A stretch of 64,000 bases of DNA from Alisma plantago-aquatica (Eukaryota; Streptophyta; Magnoliopsida; Alismatales; Alismataceae), in NCBI GenBank assembly GCA_963693085.1, contig OY856409.1, positions 301,830,058 to 301,894,057 of the forward strand. The letters run 5' to 3'. Each line of letters begins with the position of its first letter. Positions within the stretch are counted from its first letter, which is position 1. This document shows, one piece after another, positions 1 through 13,081 of the stretch. The notes beneath the pieces were generated by a model. It saw nothing but the letters and a program-made list of their open reading frames with translations. It ran no database searches and was not told the DNA's origin. Made by a program: the position numbers and the translations under genes.

Positions 1-409
1 ATGCATACACCATGAACAATCTCAACATTCAACATGTATATCTTACAAAATGAATTAAACAACATGAATTACAATTACATATTGAAAGGATATTTTACAT
101 AAGTCTAAACATGTATGCTAACAAGATCTAAACGCAATAGGTACAACCTGAGCACTGTTCACTTCCTCTCTTTTATCCCATGCTAGTTCTGAACCTAAAA
201 CATACGTGAAACAATGAATCAACATAATGTGTTGTGTACATGGGTAGAAAGATAAATATATTTATGATTTTCATAATTTGAAAAAATTTACAAAAAAAAG
301 AAGGAAGATCATAGATAACAGTTCTTTAATAAGCGAAATACTCAAATTTTAATCATTTTTCTAGATGACTTGCATTATCAAGGTGGACTAGTACCAAACA
401 TATATGTTG
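1..409. other. unassigned AT-rich DNA
   Basis: No coding region, repeat structure or RNA gene that I can support. It is the left flank of the SMART/TRIM insertion that follows. Confidence 0.4.
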
Positions 410-414
410 GGCCC

Positions 415-527
415 TGTTAGAATAGTCTCATACCTCTGAGCTCTGGGTAGGTTCCTGGGCTTATAAGGTGTGTGGTCCCTTCACCCATTGCCAATTGGTT
501 TTGGGTAGAATACCACACATTCTAATA
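415..527 (+). repeat. 5' LTR of the SMART/TRIM element
   Basis: 113 bp, identical by eye to 630-742, starting right after the TSD GGCCC. Confidence 0.93.
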
Positions 528-540
528 TGGTATCAGAGCG
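528..540 (+). promoter_or_regulatory. primer-binding site (initiator Met-tRNA)
   Basis: TGGTATCAGAGCG abuts the left LTR with no spacer. It is the standard plant PBS complementary to the 3' end of initiator Met-tRNA. Confidence 0.85.
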
Positions 541-629
541 GACCCCATAAGACAAGTGTGAGGACCACAACCTACTTAAAAAAAAAGAACAAGTGCAAGC
601 ACACAAAAGTGGCTGCACTTGAGGGGGGA

Positions 630-742
630 TGTTAGAATAGTCTCATACCTCTGAGCTCTGGGTAGGTTCCTGGGCTTATAAGGTGTGTGGTCCCTTCACC
701 CATTGCCAATTGGTTTTGGGTAGAATACCACACATTCTAATA
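630..742 (+). repeat. 3' LTR of the SMART/TRIM element
   Basis: 113 bp, followed at once by the second copy of the TSD GGCCC (743-747). Confidence 0.93.
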
Positions 743-747
743 GGCCC

Positions 748-1629
748 TATCCCGTGTACCAAGTACTCTAGGAAACTTCCCGTACACCGTATGCTCTAGG
801 GAGGTGTACTAGTCAACATTAATCCATTACCTCATAAGGGGGATAATGAGCACCTTAAATAACTGCAAAACATCTACTCTTAATTTATGTTTCACGTGAC
901 AAGTCACCTCGTACTTATAGTAATACTACATCCAATATTTGCAAATAAAGAGAACATACATACATATCATTATTGCAAGCAAGAAAACCATAGTCATATA
1001 CTTGAATAAAACCCACGTACCTGAGTTCAGAGATTCTTTATACATCCATAGTCATCTAGATAATCTGATCACCACCTGATTAATTGCAATTAATCATCAT
1101 TAATACAACGTTCACCATTATTGAAGATAATTAGGTCCAATTAGGGTTTTAGACCAATTCTAGGTTCCACTATTCTAAAACATGTGTCTGGTATTTTTTA
1201 CTAATCTAGATGTAATAATTAAGGTCTCGTTCAAGTTTCATAATTTTTTGATGCTTTATGTATTTTCTATAATTAATATGAGGTTTGAAGCATCTAGTTA
1301 TACATTAATGAATAAGGACCTAATATTTTGGAATAATGCTCAAATTGGAGTTTAAATTTAGTATTTAAAAGACATTTGGGTTCGATAGTAATTTTTCCAG
1401 ATTTAATGTCCACTATATGCTAATTATACTATTTAAATCATTTTAAAATGCAACATTTGCATCTAAATAAAAACCTTCAAAAATTAATTACCAAAGGTCT
1501 GATCTAGAAGTTCAGTAATAAAGAGGGCATTTTTCCGAATCTGTGGATATTTTGTGGGAATTTATAGACCAAGTGAGCTATTTTTAACCTCATTTATAAG
1601 GTTAGGCAAATTTCTAAAAATAAGTAAAT
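748..1629. other. unassigned AT-rich DNA
   Basis: No open frame of note and no repeat recognised. Short AT-rich words only. Confidence 0.3.
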
Positions 1630-2520
1630 GATTTACCATGTGTGGCGGGTCCCACTGTCTGAGGTGGCAGTCTAGTATTGAAGCATGATGGCTGTCCCAC
1701 ATTCTCCGGGCGCACTCCAAGTAGGTCCGCCGTCAAGCCGGCCGGTTTGGTCTAACAAGCTGAATCGGTACATGTGTTTGGCTGACATTACGGTTCCTGT
1801 CCGGTTCAGGCTAGTGAAGCCAACCTCTTACCCTCGCACACGATCTGGAGTTTCACGCTCCTCTGATGCGTGACCGCCGCCGCGAGGACTAGCTCCTGTG
1901 AGAGTCCACATCAACTGGAACCTCTTCGATCAAAGATAAAATGCTTCGATCTTCGGCCGACCTTGAGGAGATGAATAGACAAGTACTCGAGGTGCTTCCG
2001 TGCATCAGGTCGCCGCACCAACCTTCCCCTCCTCGTGGCGCCGACGTGAAGTTCTGGAGGAGTCGTGGAGTCCTCGGACGAGGTGCACCACCTTCATTCC
2101 ACCTCCTAGACGCTTCATAGTTAGGATAACCGATCTGATGTGTCCCCTGGCGCTGCGTCGTTGAGTCCCAGGGGGCTAGATCCAGTGGATGTCCTTGATG
2201 GTGGCAGTGGCGGTGAATCGTAGTGGTACTGGTGGAAGTGCGTCTGAGGTTTTCCTCGCTACACCCTTAGATACTCGTCTAAGGTAACGTGCGCCATCAA
2301 GGGGCCTTCACGGAATTGATGCAGGCGTCTGAAGGTTGCAAGAATCATTTTGAGGATGATCTACACTGCATCTTCCTCCTCTGGTCTGGTGGGCTCGTAG
2401 GCTCCATGTCCACCAACCGCTTGGACGCCACGGCTGAGGACGACGGTGTTGGAAGAGGTTTCTTCCTCAGCATTTCACTCGATCTCATTAGGCCTTAGGG
2501 GGATTTGTAAAATCATTTTG
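1630..2520. other. GC-rich block, probably a decayed coding or repeat fragment
   Basis: Base composition rises sharply against the AT-rich surroundings, with CpG-rich stretches (for example GACCGCCGCCGCGAGG near 1871). Several short open stretches lie on the plus strand (1685-1873, about 1940-2120, 2289-2498), but none matches a family I recognise and they do not join into one frame. It could be a decayed transposon gene, a LINE 5' region or an old gene fragment. Confidence 0.3.
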
Positions 2521-3600
2521 AGTCAAGGAAAGGTCTTTGCAGGTGTGAGGACAAGCGGATGACCTCCCCTCCACACTGAACCTCCTTGTACACTATCCCT
2601 CCTCAAGCCCCCGATCCCTTAATAGACGCAAGAAGATCCACAAATTCCACAGAAAACTTAGGTACCTCGCGATGACTTATTCCTCGAGAGTCCAGGTTGT
2701 GGTCACCTGCTCCTTGGATTTCGAGGCTAGGAAACGATGGTTCCTCATATGCGTGACAGACCCCAAAGACATGCTCAATGACTATAGTCCTCAATGCATC
2801 AATTTGCCACATACTTGCAATATCAAAACCTAAAAAGTTGTTGTAGGAGCATGATCTCTTCATCAATGTTTAGCCATAGGTTTATCATCATTTAAGCTAC
2901 CTTATACCAAGACCCAAAGTTTAACCAATTTGATATTAGCACTTCATGAAGGCTCATGTAAAGGTATATTCGACTCCAATACATCTCAATTGACTTCTAG
3001 TATTAGAAAAATAATTAGAGCTAACTTTATTTTACCAGGTCATGCTTCATCATTAGGTTGGTTTGACTATATATGCTACTGATTGAATACTTAAATTCAT
3101 AAGTATCAGAGGTTCATTATTAAGTCACAGCGATCATCACCTTGGGTGTAACTAATCCCCATCAAATGTATTATCTTGTATTCAGCCTTCATCTATACAT
3201 TCAAAAGAGTAAATTTTGGTGAGATAAACCATCTAAAGAACATTCATGAGCTTCAAATGCTATACTGGGGGTCAAGATCCTAAATTCAGGGTCATCACAA
3301 GCACCTTCCGAGGCTCGGTAGATCAAGCTGTGGCGGTAACAAGGAGAGTGTTGGGGGAGTGAGGTGATGCTGATGGAAGCAACTCTTGAGGCTAGGTACA
3401 CCAAGCTGTGTTGGTAACAAGGAGAGTATTGGGCCACTGAATAGGATGGAAACTAATGGGTGTTTTTAACTTGTAACCATGTCCTCTCCGAAGTTGTCCT
3501 AATGCCTTTTTAAGCCTGTTGAGGGGTGTTTATTTTGAGCTGAGCCTGGGGTTTCTTTTTGGCAATTTTTTACATTCTTTTTTACATTTTCTCTAATATT
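2521..3600. other. unassigned DNA with one short tandem duplication
   Basis: No gene recognised. The only structure seen is the two-copy repeat at 3301-3440. Confidence 0.3.
3301..3440. repeat. imperfect tandem repeat, two units, period about 78 bp
   Basis: Units starting at 3301 and 3379 share the block GTAACAAGGAGAGT and the flanking words GAGGCT, GGTA and CAAGCTGTG. The rest is diverged. Confidence 0.7.
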
Positions 3601-4133
3601 CAATCTTAGCTTCCTAATGAACTATGACGGTCTTTAAAAATGATAAGTTGCGATCTCATTTGGCTCTGTTTTTCCAATCTTGGTTTGATCCATTTCTGAT
3701 GTACACAGTTTCAAAGAATGAATGAGACTCTTGGCTTGTTTCGAGTCAATACTGTGTATGTTGTCTGATTCAGATTTCAATGTCTATTACTGATAGTTGC
3801 TTAAACTAATGCACATCAAATTTGAGATTCAACGAGTACAGATTTCAGATAATACATCGTTCGTCGAGTTTTCCTATTCAACTATTGAGAACCGATCTAC
3901 TTGCATTTTTTATTCAGAAATATGTTGCAGTATGTCAGCACCATGGAACATGATGTGGACTCTGTCAACTTCGCTAAGTGTGGAAGTAAAAGTTTATGGA
4001 AATTTTAAAGAAGTTGCAGAGTAAAACTTCACTGCAATTCGAGTTAAAGTTAAACATATTAATTGAGGAAATTCAATACCTGACGTCAAATTTTGTCGAC
4101 AAAAATATTGTATGTGCGTTCATCAATTTTGGT

Positions 4134-4184
4134 ATCTTAGCCGACCCTAACTTGTTTGGGATTGAGGCTTAGATGATGATGATT
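4134..4184 (+). repeat. LINE/SINE-type 3' tail
   Basis: The stretch 'cttagccgaccctaacttg' followed by 'tttgggattgaggcttag' and a short GAT-repeat tail resembles the 3' end shared by plant LINEs and Au-type SINEs, which finish in simple trinucleotide repeats. I cannot place the 5' end, so this is a fragment or a 5'-truncated copy. It sits upstream of the POLQ exons, perhaps in an intron. Confidence 0.45.
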
Positions 4185-4910
4185 TATTTGGCATTTATGT
4201 TCTAGATCTAAACAAATCATGGTGGGAACAGGTTTCAGATTATCAAAAACATGAGTTTATGTCTAAAAACTCGAATCGGGAAAGGGGGTGAGATCAGAGG
4301 TGAAATGGTTTTAGGTCTAAATCAAGCCTTGTAAACTTGTGGTAGATTTTGCAAAGGAGGGGTAGATCTATCACGTTTAGCTAAAAAACTAAGAGGATGA
4401 TTACCTCTAGCTGAAAGACAGTTTCCTACCACATCTTCGTAAACCTTCACAGGTCGAATATATGTAGCAGAAGTTGGTTAACAACAAGTATCCTGAACAA
4501 TCTGAATTTTTCGAACTAGGCTGCGCATGATTATCAACAACTAGAATCAAGTGATAGTCAAGGGAGCAACTAGGTGTGACATAGAAGTTTACCTGTGGAC
4601 ATGGACAAGATCAAGAATGAATGGCGATGTTGAGGATGTTTAGTACTATGGTCAGAACTTACATCCACAACCCTGCAATTCTTATCTGCCAGGAAGTGAA
4701 TACGTCATGTGGGGCTTTTGTTTCCTCTTACGGTTGACAAGGGATATAGCTTTTATGTCTTTCAGATTGATCCGAATGCTAGAGTACTCATTTCATTACT
4801 GGTTGCTTGTCAAGGTGTCTAATTATTGCTCCACAGCAGCTCCTATTTGTGCCATAGATGTTTGCATAAACACAATTCTTAATGTCGGATAAACATTTTC
4901 TGGCTTCTAG

Positions 4911-5168
4911 GTACACGATGAACTGGTACTTGAAGCGGACCCTTATCTAGTAAGAGATGCTGGACAAATGTTAAAGTATTGCATGGAAACCGCTGCTTCC
5001 CTCTTAGGTGAGCAATCAGACCCAGTCATCCAGAATCCACGCAATATTTATGATTTATCAGAGGTTTTACTGACGTCTCCTGTTTTATATTATTTAGTTC
5101 CTCTACGGGTAAAATTGATGGTGGGAAGATCATGGGGATCTCTGGAGTCATTTGATCCGAATTCTTGA
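4911..5168 (+). CDS. DNA polymerase theta (POLQ/TEBICHI) homologue, last two coding exons
   Basis: Two exons encode the C-terminus of a family-A DNA polymerase. Exon 1 (4911-5007) follows a pyrimidine-rich acceptor ending in TTCTAG and begins with [10 protein letters not shown], which is family-A motif C with the catalytic Asp-Glu pair, then runs to ...METAASLL. A 90-bp intron (5008-5097, GTGAGC...TTTAG, phase 1) separates it from exon 2, which completes [10 protein letters not shown] and then [13 protein letters not shown], stop at 5166-5168. The order 'AxxLxVxLxVKxxVGxSWGxLxxFD' fits polymerase theta C-termini. Organellar PolI-like enzymes, the other plant family-A group, end differently. 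POLQ performs theta-mediated (microhomology) end joining in the nucleus. Both exons look intact, but I could not find the preceding exons, helicase domain or fingers in the roughly 4.9 kb upstream. It is either a gene with a long last intron whose 5' part lies outside the window, or a fragment. Confidence 0.82.
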   Translation, partial: VHDELVLEADPYLVRDAGQMLKYCMETAASLLGEQSDPVIQNPRNIYDLSEVLLTSPVLYYLVPLRVKLMVGRSWGSLESFDPNS

Positions 5169-5760
5169 TCCAACTATAAATGATCACTTTGGACATGAAG
5201 GGTATGGAATGAGTAATTTCTGATCCTGGTAAGTGAGTATCTATATCTGTTGTGTAGCTTATCTGTGTGCTGGTGGAGCGTTTATTTCTAATTACTGTCC
5301 CTTTAGGTGCCAAGAATGTTGCAGATTTTCAGTTAAGACATTCTACAGACCGACCTAAATCGAACAATTCTGAAGCAACAGTGCTCGTGGCAACAACAAT
5401 CGACAAAACTCATCCCCACTAAAGTTGGGGTTGGGTGCATAGAAGCTTGTTCTTTCAGCTCTATACCATTAAGCTTGAAAAAGTATGGGAATTTTGTGAA
5501 TGGAGTAATTATGGTGCTCTGGTATTTTGACTATTCGATATGCAATTCTGTGTCAATACCTGAAATACGTGTTTTCTGCAGATCCTTGTAAAATACTTTA
5601 TGCCGCTGAGTGAATGGAGGACAATATTTAGATGTCCAGAAGTGAGAGATTGGCCATAGATGGCTGGTGATGGCCGAGTAACTGGTGGAAGCTTTTGCAG
5701 ATTTGTGGCAGGGCACTACCAGCCCCAAGAGGAGGAATTCATTTATTGCTGTACATCAAC
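5169..5760 (+). other. probable 3' untranslated and downstream region of the POLQ homologue
   Basis: Follows the POLQ stop codon directly. It has no coding frame related to known proteins. Donor-like (GGTAAGTGAG near 5229) and acceptor-like (CCCTTTAG near 5307) words suggest a possible UTR intron. Inference only. Confidence 0.35.
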
Positions 5761-7600
5761 TGTGGCCCATGTACATTCGTGTTGTCCATAATTTAAGCCA
5801 TTTATAGCGCACATCGCTGACATCACTGTATCTTACGTCATTGCTAACCATAAACGTGTAAAGATATACTTGTATACAACAATAAAGCAATACCTTGATA
5901 TTGTATACAAGTTCATGCAAACTGAGTCTATCTTCGAAGGGAAAACAAAATGAATCCAAAGTAGTGGATACATCTTGTTCAGTTGTTTCATTGTCGATAT
6001 ATTTGCAATTTTTTTGGCTATTATTTACGGGAAATGACATACATGTAACTCACGTCACACCTGTAAATTGTATCCAACCATTTAAAAAAAATGCAGTACC
6101 AATCAATTGTTCAGACTTCAGAGTATTAGCCATTATCATTATTGGGTTTCAGCTGTCGGGTTGGTTGATCTTTCCCAAGCGGAGTGCAGCTGTTTCCTAC
6201 TTGTTACTAGTGTTTCCTACTGTTACATCGCTTGCTTTATAATAGCATAATAGGTGTATAACATCGATGACTATTGTTCCCTTGGCAACCGCGGCATGAA
6301 AAATAGCTCTCCAAGTTGTGTTTTGATAAGTGTCAATAGCAATTTATGCAATTCAAGTTTAGATGTTGAATATTGATGTAAAAAACTGGCACACATTTTA
6401 GAATGTATTCTAAAGATTTGTTGTGTGAACACAGTAAAAGAAAGTCACATGCCTTATCCTGGTTTCTTAAAGGGTATGTCCGTGGTCAAACTGTCTTGCA
6501 ACTACCAAAGAGTTGCAGCTAGTTCTTAGAAGTTACAAAACCCATTAAATTACTTGTCTCTGAAGTGCAAGAATATGATGTGTGCTTGCACACTTGGTGT
6601 GCACGTGTGAGTTTCTCTCAACATAAATCCCACTGGCACGTCCATCAGAGTAGATTTTGTATCCTACATACATGTACAGTTAGAAAGAATGCTTCCATGC
6701 AAGTACCAAGTGTAGTGATTTACCCATTCCTTATCCTATTGACCATATCAATTGAGTTCTACATTTTTATATTGCAAGAAAGCAAAATGGGTGAGCATAA
6801 GAATGATTGGTGCGCAATCCTTGTGCTAATTTTAATCTTGAATACAAGAGTTAAATCATACATGTAGATGAGACATTGTCTTGTTTTGCTTCGAACATGT
6901 AAGGAGTCGAACCTATGACCAATGAGATGCCAAGTTTGTGCTTGTCCCATGTCAAGCACAGCCATATCAATCACAAGGACACCAACCTCAACTCAACATG
7001 TTGCGCACATGGCTAGTACAATAAAGTAGAACTGTAGCTTAGTGAAATTCATGATCAACGTCAATGATATACATAATATCTATGAGAAACATAGACGTGA
7101 TGATGCTTGCATTCACGGGTCATACACATCGTGCAATGTTTTAAATTTAAAAAAGGCCGCACAACCCGCATAAGCGGCCCACATATAGTTGGCGATGGAC
7201 ATTTATTATCTCGGCCCAAACTAGATTATATTTTTATTGATAACATTCTCTTGATGTACTACTTTGGTGTATGTTTTGTACATGAGTTGCATGCTTATTC
7301 AATGAATATTGTTTTGGACCTCAGGGGCATGTGGACATCTTTTTGTATGATTTAGTTAATATTCATTGTTATGTACTTGTGCTAAACCATTTCTTGCATG
7401 TTTCATTGGAATTTATGCCTAAATGATTCTAGAGTGCATTCTACATGGTGCTTCACTTTTCATTGAAACTTTATATTTGAATCTATCTCAAGATTTTGGG
7501 GTTCAAATATGTAATTGTACAAATTAAATATACAATTGTATAATTTATTTATATAATAATTAAATTATTACAAAAAATCCAAAGCTTCTTATACTCCGGC
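5761..7600. other. unassigned intergenic DNA
   Basis: Short open frames only, none of recognised family. The single structural feature is the small inverted repeat at 5868-5912. Confidence 0.3.
5868..5912. repeat. short perfect inverted repeat
   Basis: ACTTGTATACAA (5868-5879) and TTGTATACAAGT (5901-5912) are perfect 12-bp complements separated by 21 bp. Each arm also contains the palindrome TTGTATACAA. Confidence 0.8.
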
Positions 7601-10600
7601 ATACCTCTACAAGGTGACCTCTCTACATACATAACACAGACCTCCTTTTAAAACACTGCCATCATGTTTGCCTAGGACCTTAAATAACCCACATTCTTGA
7701 ATATCTATCAATTACATTCAAATTTATAAATGCCAATGATAGTTTATTGTAGATGTGGTTGTTTTAGGCCATAATAATTCTTCAATGGTTTATTAAATAC
7801 CTTCATGTCAAAATACCACATATATTCATTTACACACCTAAAATAACTATCGAGGAGCAAAGAGCAAGGTTGTCTAGAAGGTCCTAGGAGGAGGCTAACA
7901 CTTGTTGAGGAATTTGCAGACATTCTTTTATTTATAAGAAATTTCTGTCATTTGATGTCTTCCTTTTGTATATTAAAAATAACTCTTTTCTTCTCTATGA
8001 TCTAACAAGGTACTGAGCTATCACACTTCCTATATGCTCGTCCCAATCTCATGTGTTCTATCTTAGCCACTAGATATTTGATCAAGTGCAGAGAATATCA
8101 ACCCACACCTAGACTTCCAAGCTTACAATGTGAATGCAATGCATTACGATAAAATATACCAATATGCTATGCCTCCATATTGGCTTTTGATTTTATACCC
8201 GACTTCAGAGGACTCCAAAAAGTATACAAGGTCTGTTGTAGCAACAAGGTTGGACACATGAATAAGGGTGACAAACCATCAAGGCCTAACCTTTGAATAT
8301 CTAGACCGATTTATCTATCAAGAGGTAGGCTTGATATCATAAATAGTAACAAATTAAAAGTAAATAAGTGAAATAAAACTTATATTAGCGAATGTAAATA
8401 AGCACCCAACAACTTTGATTGAGAATGTTGTGTATGTAATTAAAATTTGATTTAACCTCTCAGGAGCACACACCAACCCACGCAAATGCCATTCAATAGT
8501 CTATATTTACTCCTTCATTTGTGAAAATTTATCAAGGTGTCTACTCCTTTCCTTTCTTGAATTTAGGGTAGACCTATGATTATGGACATGCTTCTCTCTT
8601 GATGTAACTATAAAAAACCATCAAAAGACATGTATGATAATTTTGGGTCTAGTGACACAACATTCTTATGCATCCATGCTACTCCATGTTCAAGATATAA
8701 ATTGATCAACACTCTTTCAAGGTTGACGTGAACTAAAAAAGCAAGACGCTTCTTGCACATACACGCCATGGAAATAAAAGTACAAGAGCAGGAAGACAAA
8801 TAAGAGTTGATATGTATATTGAATAGGTATAGATTTAGTAACATGATTGGAAGGTCCTAAAGGGTACTCCTAACATGACAAAATAGGATTAACCACAAAT
8901 TGCAATGACGCACACCATGTTCAGAGTACAAACCAACCATATGGAAAGAATAGAGAATATATGAAGGAAAATGAAAAGGTCGTGGGGAGTGGATAAACTA
9001 GAAATGAATTTTTTTTCAATCATTAGTAGGTTTTGGTGTGTTGCTTCAGTTCATTCCCCCTAAGAAAGCACACTTCACTCTTATTTCTTAAGGATGACTA
9101 GTCACTCAAGTTCACCCACATAACCCACAAGAGATGGTCCATACATGTGATCTTCCGTATATATTTCTCTTAAAGAACATAGATGGAGGCATGCCATAAG
9201 TTTTAGGATGATATTATTTTCTCAACTTTCTTGCATAACTCATTGAGGGTAGCATTTACTCCCTCTTGCATTTTTTTTATGGTAGGGAAACAAGCAGGGA
9301 TCAAAGGTTGAAATTGGGTAAACCGTGTGCATCTCAGGGTCACTTAAGAAAGAGGTCTATGTAGTGGGCAAGTGATCCCTATAATCCAAGACAATTTAGT
9401 TAGAGAATTGATTTCAAATTTTATATACCACTATACTAGATTGCCTTGTGTTTATTAAACATTGTCAAAGCCCAAGAAGGGTTATTCTACGGAGTTCACA
9501 AGAAATACTACCAATCATAAAACACTCATGTTTGTGAGTGAAATCATACACTCATCGAGAATCTAAGCACATCAAAGTGCCATATTGTTGTTCACTCTTC
9601 ATATTTATATCTCATTTTGATGAGATTATACACTATTTTTTACAATTTGCAGACAACCATACTTTATCTTCTTTCTAAGGTTTTGTCTAAATTTATAAGG
9701 CAACTTTTTTTATGCTCAAGATCTAGAATTCAATATGGAATTTTTTGTTGGGCAATCATCCACAAGTCGATAACTATAATGTAAGAATAAATTTTTGGAT
9801 GCATTGTAAAGGGAACTTGGGCAAAAAAGGGGCATTTGTGGCCCTTTAAAGAGAATTGTGCATCCACAACATAGTCATGGAATTTAAACACAATAGAGAT
9901 ATATAACCTGTTATATGCTTGTATGTAAAAACATATAATATAGAAATGTAATTGAAGTCAGGTAGGGATAATTTAAGATTTTTGACAAGAATCTTAACAA
10001 AACTAGATCAAAATTACTAATCCACCCTCATAAGAGTAAAAAAAGTATCATCAAAGTAAGCATGTATGCAAGTAAGGTAACTATGCATTTTTTCTTTTAA
10101 ATTTTATAAATTCACTTGAATAAAATATAAAGCTAACTTTGCATGCCAAGAAAGGTAAGAGCTAGAAAGAGTGTTTATACATGTAAAAAAAGCAAAATAA
10201 ATAGGAAGAAGTAGTAAAAAAGTAATGAGTAGACAAGGGTGCACCTTACTCACTCACACCATCGAAACTTGTTCAAAACTCTACTCTCAAGTGAGAAACT
10301 AGCTAAGGAAGAAGAGGAAAGTGAGGGTGATATACTAGGTTGTGAAAGCTACCCCTCATATGCAGAAAAAGGAGATGACAACACACATACAAGGAGAGCT
10401 CTCCTCATTGTATGGAAATATTTTTCTTTTGTATTCCAAAATTTTGAAAATGTAATTTCTTGCATCCATATGCCCACATGGAATCAATGGTATATGCAAT
10501 CAATAAGTTGTGGTGATGCTTTTATGAAAAAAAATGTTCCCTTCCACTTATGACGAGTGAAGTTGTAGTCATGCTCACCCAATAGTTCAACAATTTTTAT

Positions 10601-12602
10601 TGCATATATTTGAGCTATCTCTTACACAATATCATTTATAATTCTCACCGTAGTTGGATAGTGGAAGGAGTTGTACTTTTTGGTGTTAACTGAAAGAATT
10701 ATCTAGTGCACATCTACAAGATTAGTAAGAGGATGAGACGTTGAGTGCTTCCTTGATCCTTGATTTGATATTTCCCTACTCTCATGATGCTTTAACCTTT
10801 TCCAAGGCTTATATTTTTTTTAAAACCAGCGGGTTAAACATGGACATGTTGCATTTCTAGAAGCTATCTTTGAGTAATGACAAATCTTAAATGTGTGTGT
10901 AATACGCAAGTGTACACGCCAGAGTAGTAAGGGATTCATTGGCCCAAGTTTTCGACCTCCGAGAAGTGTGACTAGGAGAGACTACTACTACATAAAATAG
11001 ATCCACAAGCCTAAAGAAAGAGTTGATTGAATTTATTAAACTAAGATATGAAAATAAACAGAAAAGATTTAAAATGGAATGAAGTTATAGTAATGAGATC
11101 TTTGGATGCTAGTTTCATTGTAGTGTGATTTATGCATGAGTTCTCTTAAACTAACATAAAATATCCCTTCTTATCTGGATTAGGCATCTATAACTTGCAC
11201 TAACCATTCTTGTTGTGTAGTACACTGTTTGACATAATTACTAACCCACTATCACAATGTCAATATACAAGGATAAACAATATCATCTCTCTCTCAACAA
11301 TCAAAATCACAATGGTTAGAATGCTCTCACAGTGCATTATTGATTGTTTTGGTGATATCTTCTCCAATTATCAATTCCGCTCTCACTTTAATTTAACAAA
11401 CTAACACATTTATAGCGATCAAGTATAAATAAGGCAAATCAATGAACTTCCATTATCAAAATCTCAAGCAAATAAATATATTGTACCTGAACATAGTCTT
11501 GTAGAAAGTCAACACCGAGCTACTCCATAGTTCTAAATAAGAAGGTTTGTATCCCTTCATGCTAGAAATTAGATGAAAAGAAAGACTAGAAGAGAATAAA
11601 AACATAGACAAAGGAGAAAACCCCTACAAATAGGTGTGAGGATGGTCCCCTCTGAAGATTGTCACAACCCGATAATGTTTTAGCCATTAAACTATTCCTT
11701 AGATGTTCCAAGATGATCCTTATGCACGTCTCCTTCTCCATATCCTCCTTCTCTAGAATCTCGTAAAATGGTTAATACCCTCCTTTTAGCTGTCCTATTA
11801 GGTTTTGATCAAAGAGGTTAAAACACAACTTATCCAACAAACCTTAGATGTTGCCATTGTTAATGGTGTTAGTCAAGGAAATATCAGTGCCCCTGACTTC
11901 TAAGTCTTTACGACCAAGTTGTATTTTCACATAATTTGGGAATGGTTATCTAAGTATCGACTTGGTGGCTCAATGTGTTGATTCTCATTTCGGTGCTACC
12001 AAGATGACTCTGTGAGTAGGCCCTATTTCTTCGACAATGATGTCAGTGGTACTGAAAATGATGTCAGTGGCACCTGACTTTCTTCAAATTGTACTTGTGT
12101 TGTCTACATAAAGCAAACAATGCATCAAGTAATGCTAAACTAAATAATTTCAAACCAAATGCAAGAAATTAGATAAAATAGATGCACAAGAGATATTATA
12201 GGCTATTTAGGAAGAAGTTGTATAAATAATGTGAACATTTGAGAATTTCCTATAAATCATGCCTAAATTGGCACATAAAATAGTAGAGAAATAATGTGCA
12301 TCAAAACCCCCTCAACTTGAATAGGCTCTTTCTCGAGCAAAATTTCTTTGAAAATGGTTGAAACAGTCAAAAGAAAGGCACACATGTTAAATCAATCATC
12401 CTAACCATCCTTGACTTAGCGGACCCAATTTGGTCCTTTGCAACTTAAGAGAAAACAATTACTATACAATCAACCAACTATGAAAAAGAAAAACAATAAA
12501 AGTATACCGCTAAACACACAAGTAAGTCAGATCAATGAGATGTGTTGAGTGTATTATAAATTCTCCCTATCTATACTGCTTTATTCATAGATATGATCTA
12601 AG
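7601..12602. mobile_element. old non-coding retroelement sequence, probably Ty3/gypsy
   Basis: About 5 kb with no intact gene. The part from roughly 10860 has words I associate with untranslated regions of plant Tat/Athila-type gypsy elements ('acgcaagtgtac' near 10902; 'ccccctcaacttgaatagg' near 12306). It shares phrases such as 'gtcagtggtactga' (12041-12054) with 40720-40735, so the two sides of element A may be related old copies. No LTR pair, PBS or protein domain could be defined here. Family placement is inference. Confidence 0.3.
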
Positions 12603-13081
12603 CGTTGGTATGTATGCCCAGAGAGAAAATCATATGATGGTTGTAATGGCATATCTTGTAAACAATTTGATTAATAATAAAGGCAATCTTTGTCTATATG
12701 TTTGTTCAATTATGAGATAATGATATGACCTGATAGATGTATAAAGAATGATGTTACTAGATGAACATTTCTTCAGGTTGAGGACCTGAATAGTGAGATC
12801 ATATGTATGATAAGAGTACATACATTCTTTTTATGCCCCTAGTCATATGTTATTGTGGAAGCTAATAGACAACAATATCACATAAGACTAGAGAGTGTGT
12901 TGGTTGATGAAAGAATCTCAGTGGTCATGATATGTGATATCAAACCAAACACATAGGTACTTGTTAGAGAACAGTTTATTGAATAGATCCACCCTGAGAG
13001 TGATACATGGAAACCATCCAATGGTACTGTAACATCCCAGGATTTGAGTCCTTGGATAGAATGATCTTATAAGGAATGATT

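Larger units (their letters stand above)
415..742 (+). mobile_element. SMART/TRIM-type miniature LTR retrotransposon
   Basis: A 328-bp element with two 113-bp LTRs (415-527 and 630-742) that are identical by eye. A primer-binding site for initiator Met-tRNA (TGGTATCAGAGCG, 528-540) directly follows the left LTR, and a purine-rich tract (CTTGAGGGGGGA) directly precedes the right one. The 102-bp interior cannot code for protein. The flanks carry a 5-bp target duplication GGCCC (410-414 and 743-747). The LTRs start TGTTAGAAT and end ATTCTAATA, so the outer end is TA rather than the usual CA, and the termini form a short inverted repeat. Identical LTRs point to a recent insertion, mobilised in trans by some autonomous LTR element. 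The small size fits the plant SMART/TRIM class. Confidence 0.93.

Noticed and set aside
4409..4692. Candidate earlier POLQ exons (AERQ at about 4411; MAMLRMFSTMV at 4621)
   Set aside because: Short chance-level matches, with stops directly upstream and no consistent splice sites. I could not support them.
6885..6970. tRNA-like or SINE B-box word 'ggagtcgaacctatgacc'
   Set aside because: No A box at proper distance, no foldable cloverleaf and no poly-A tail.
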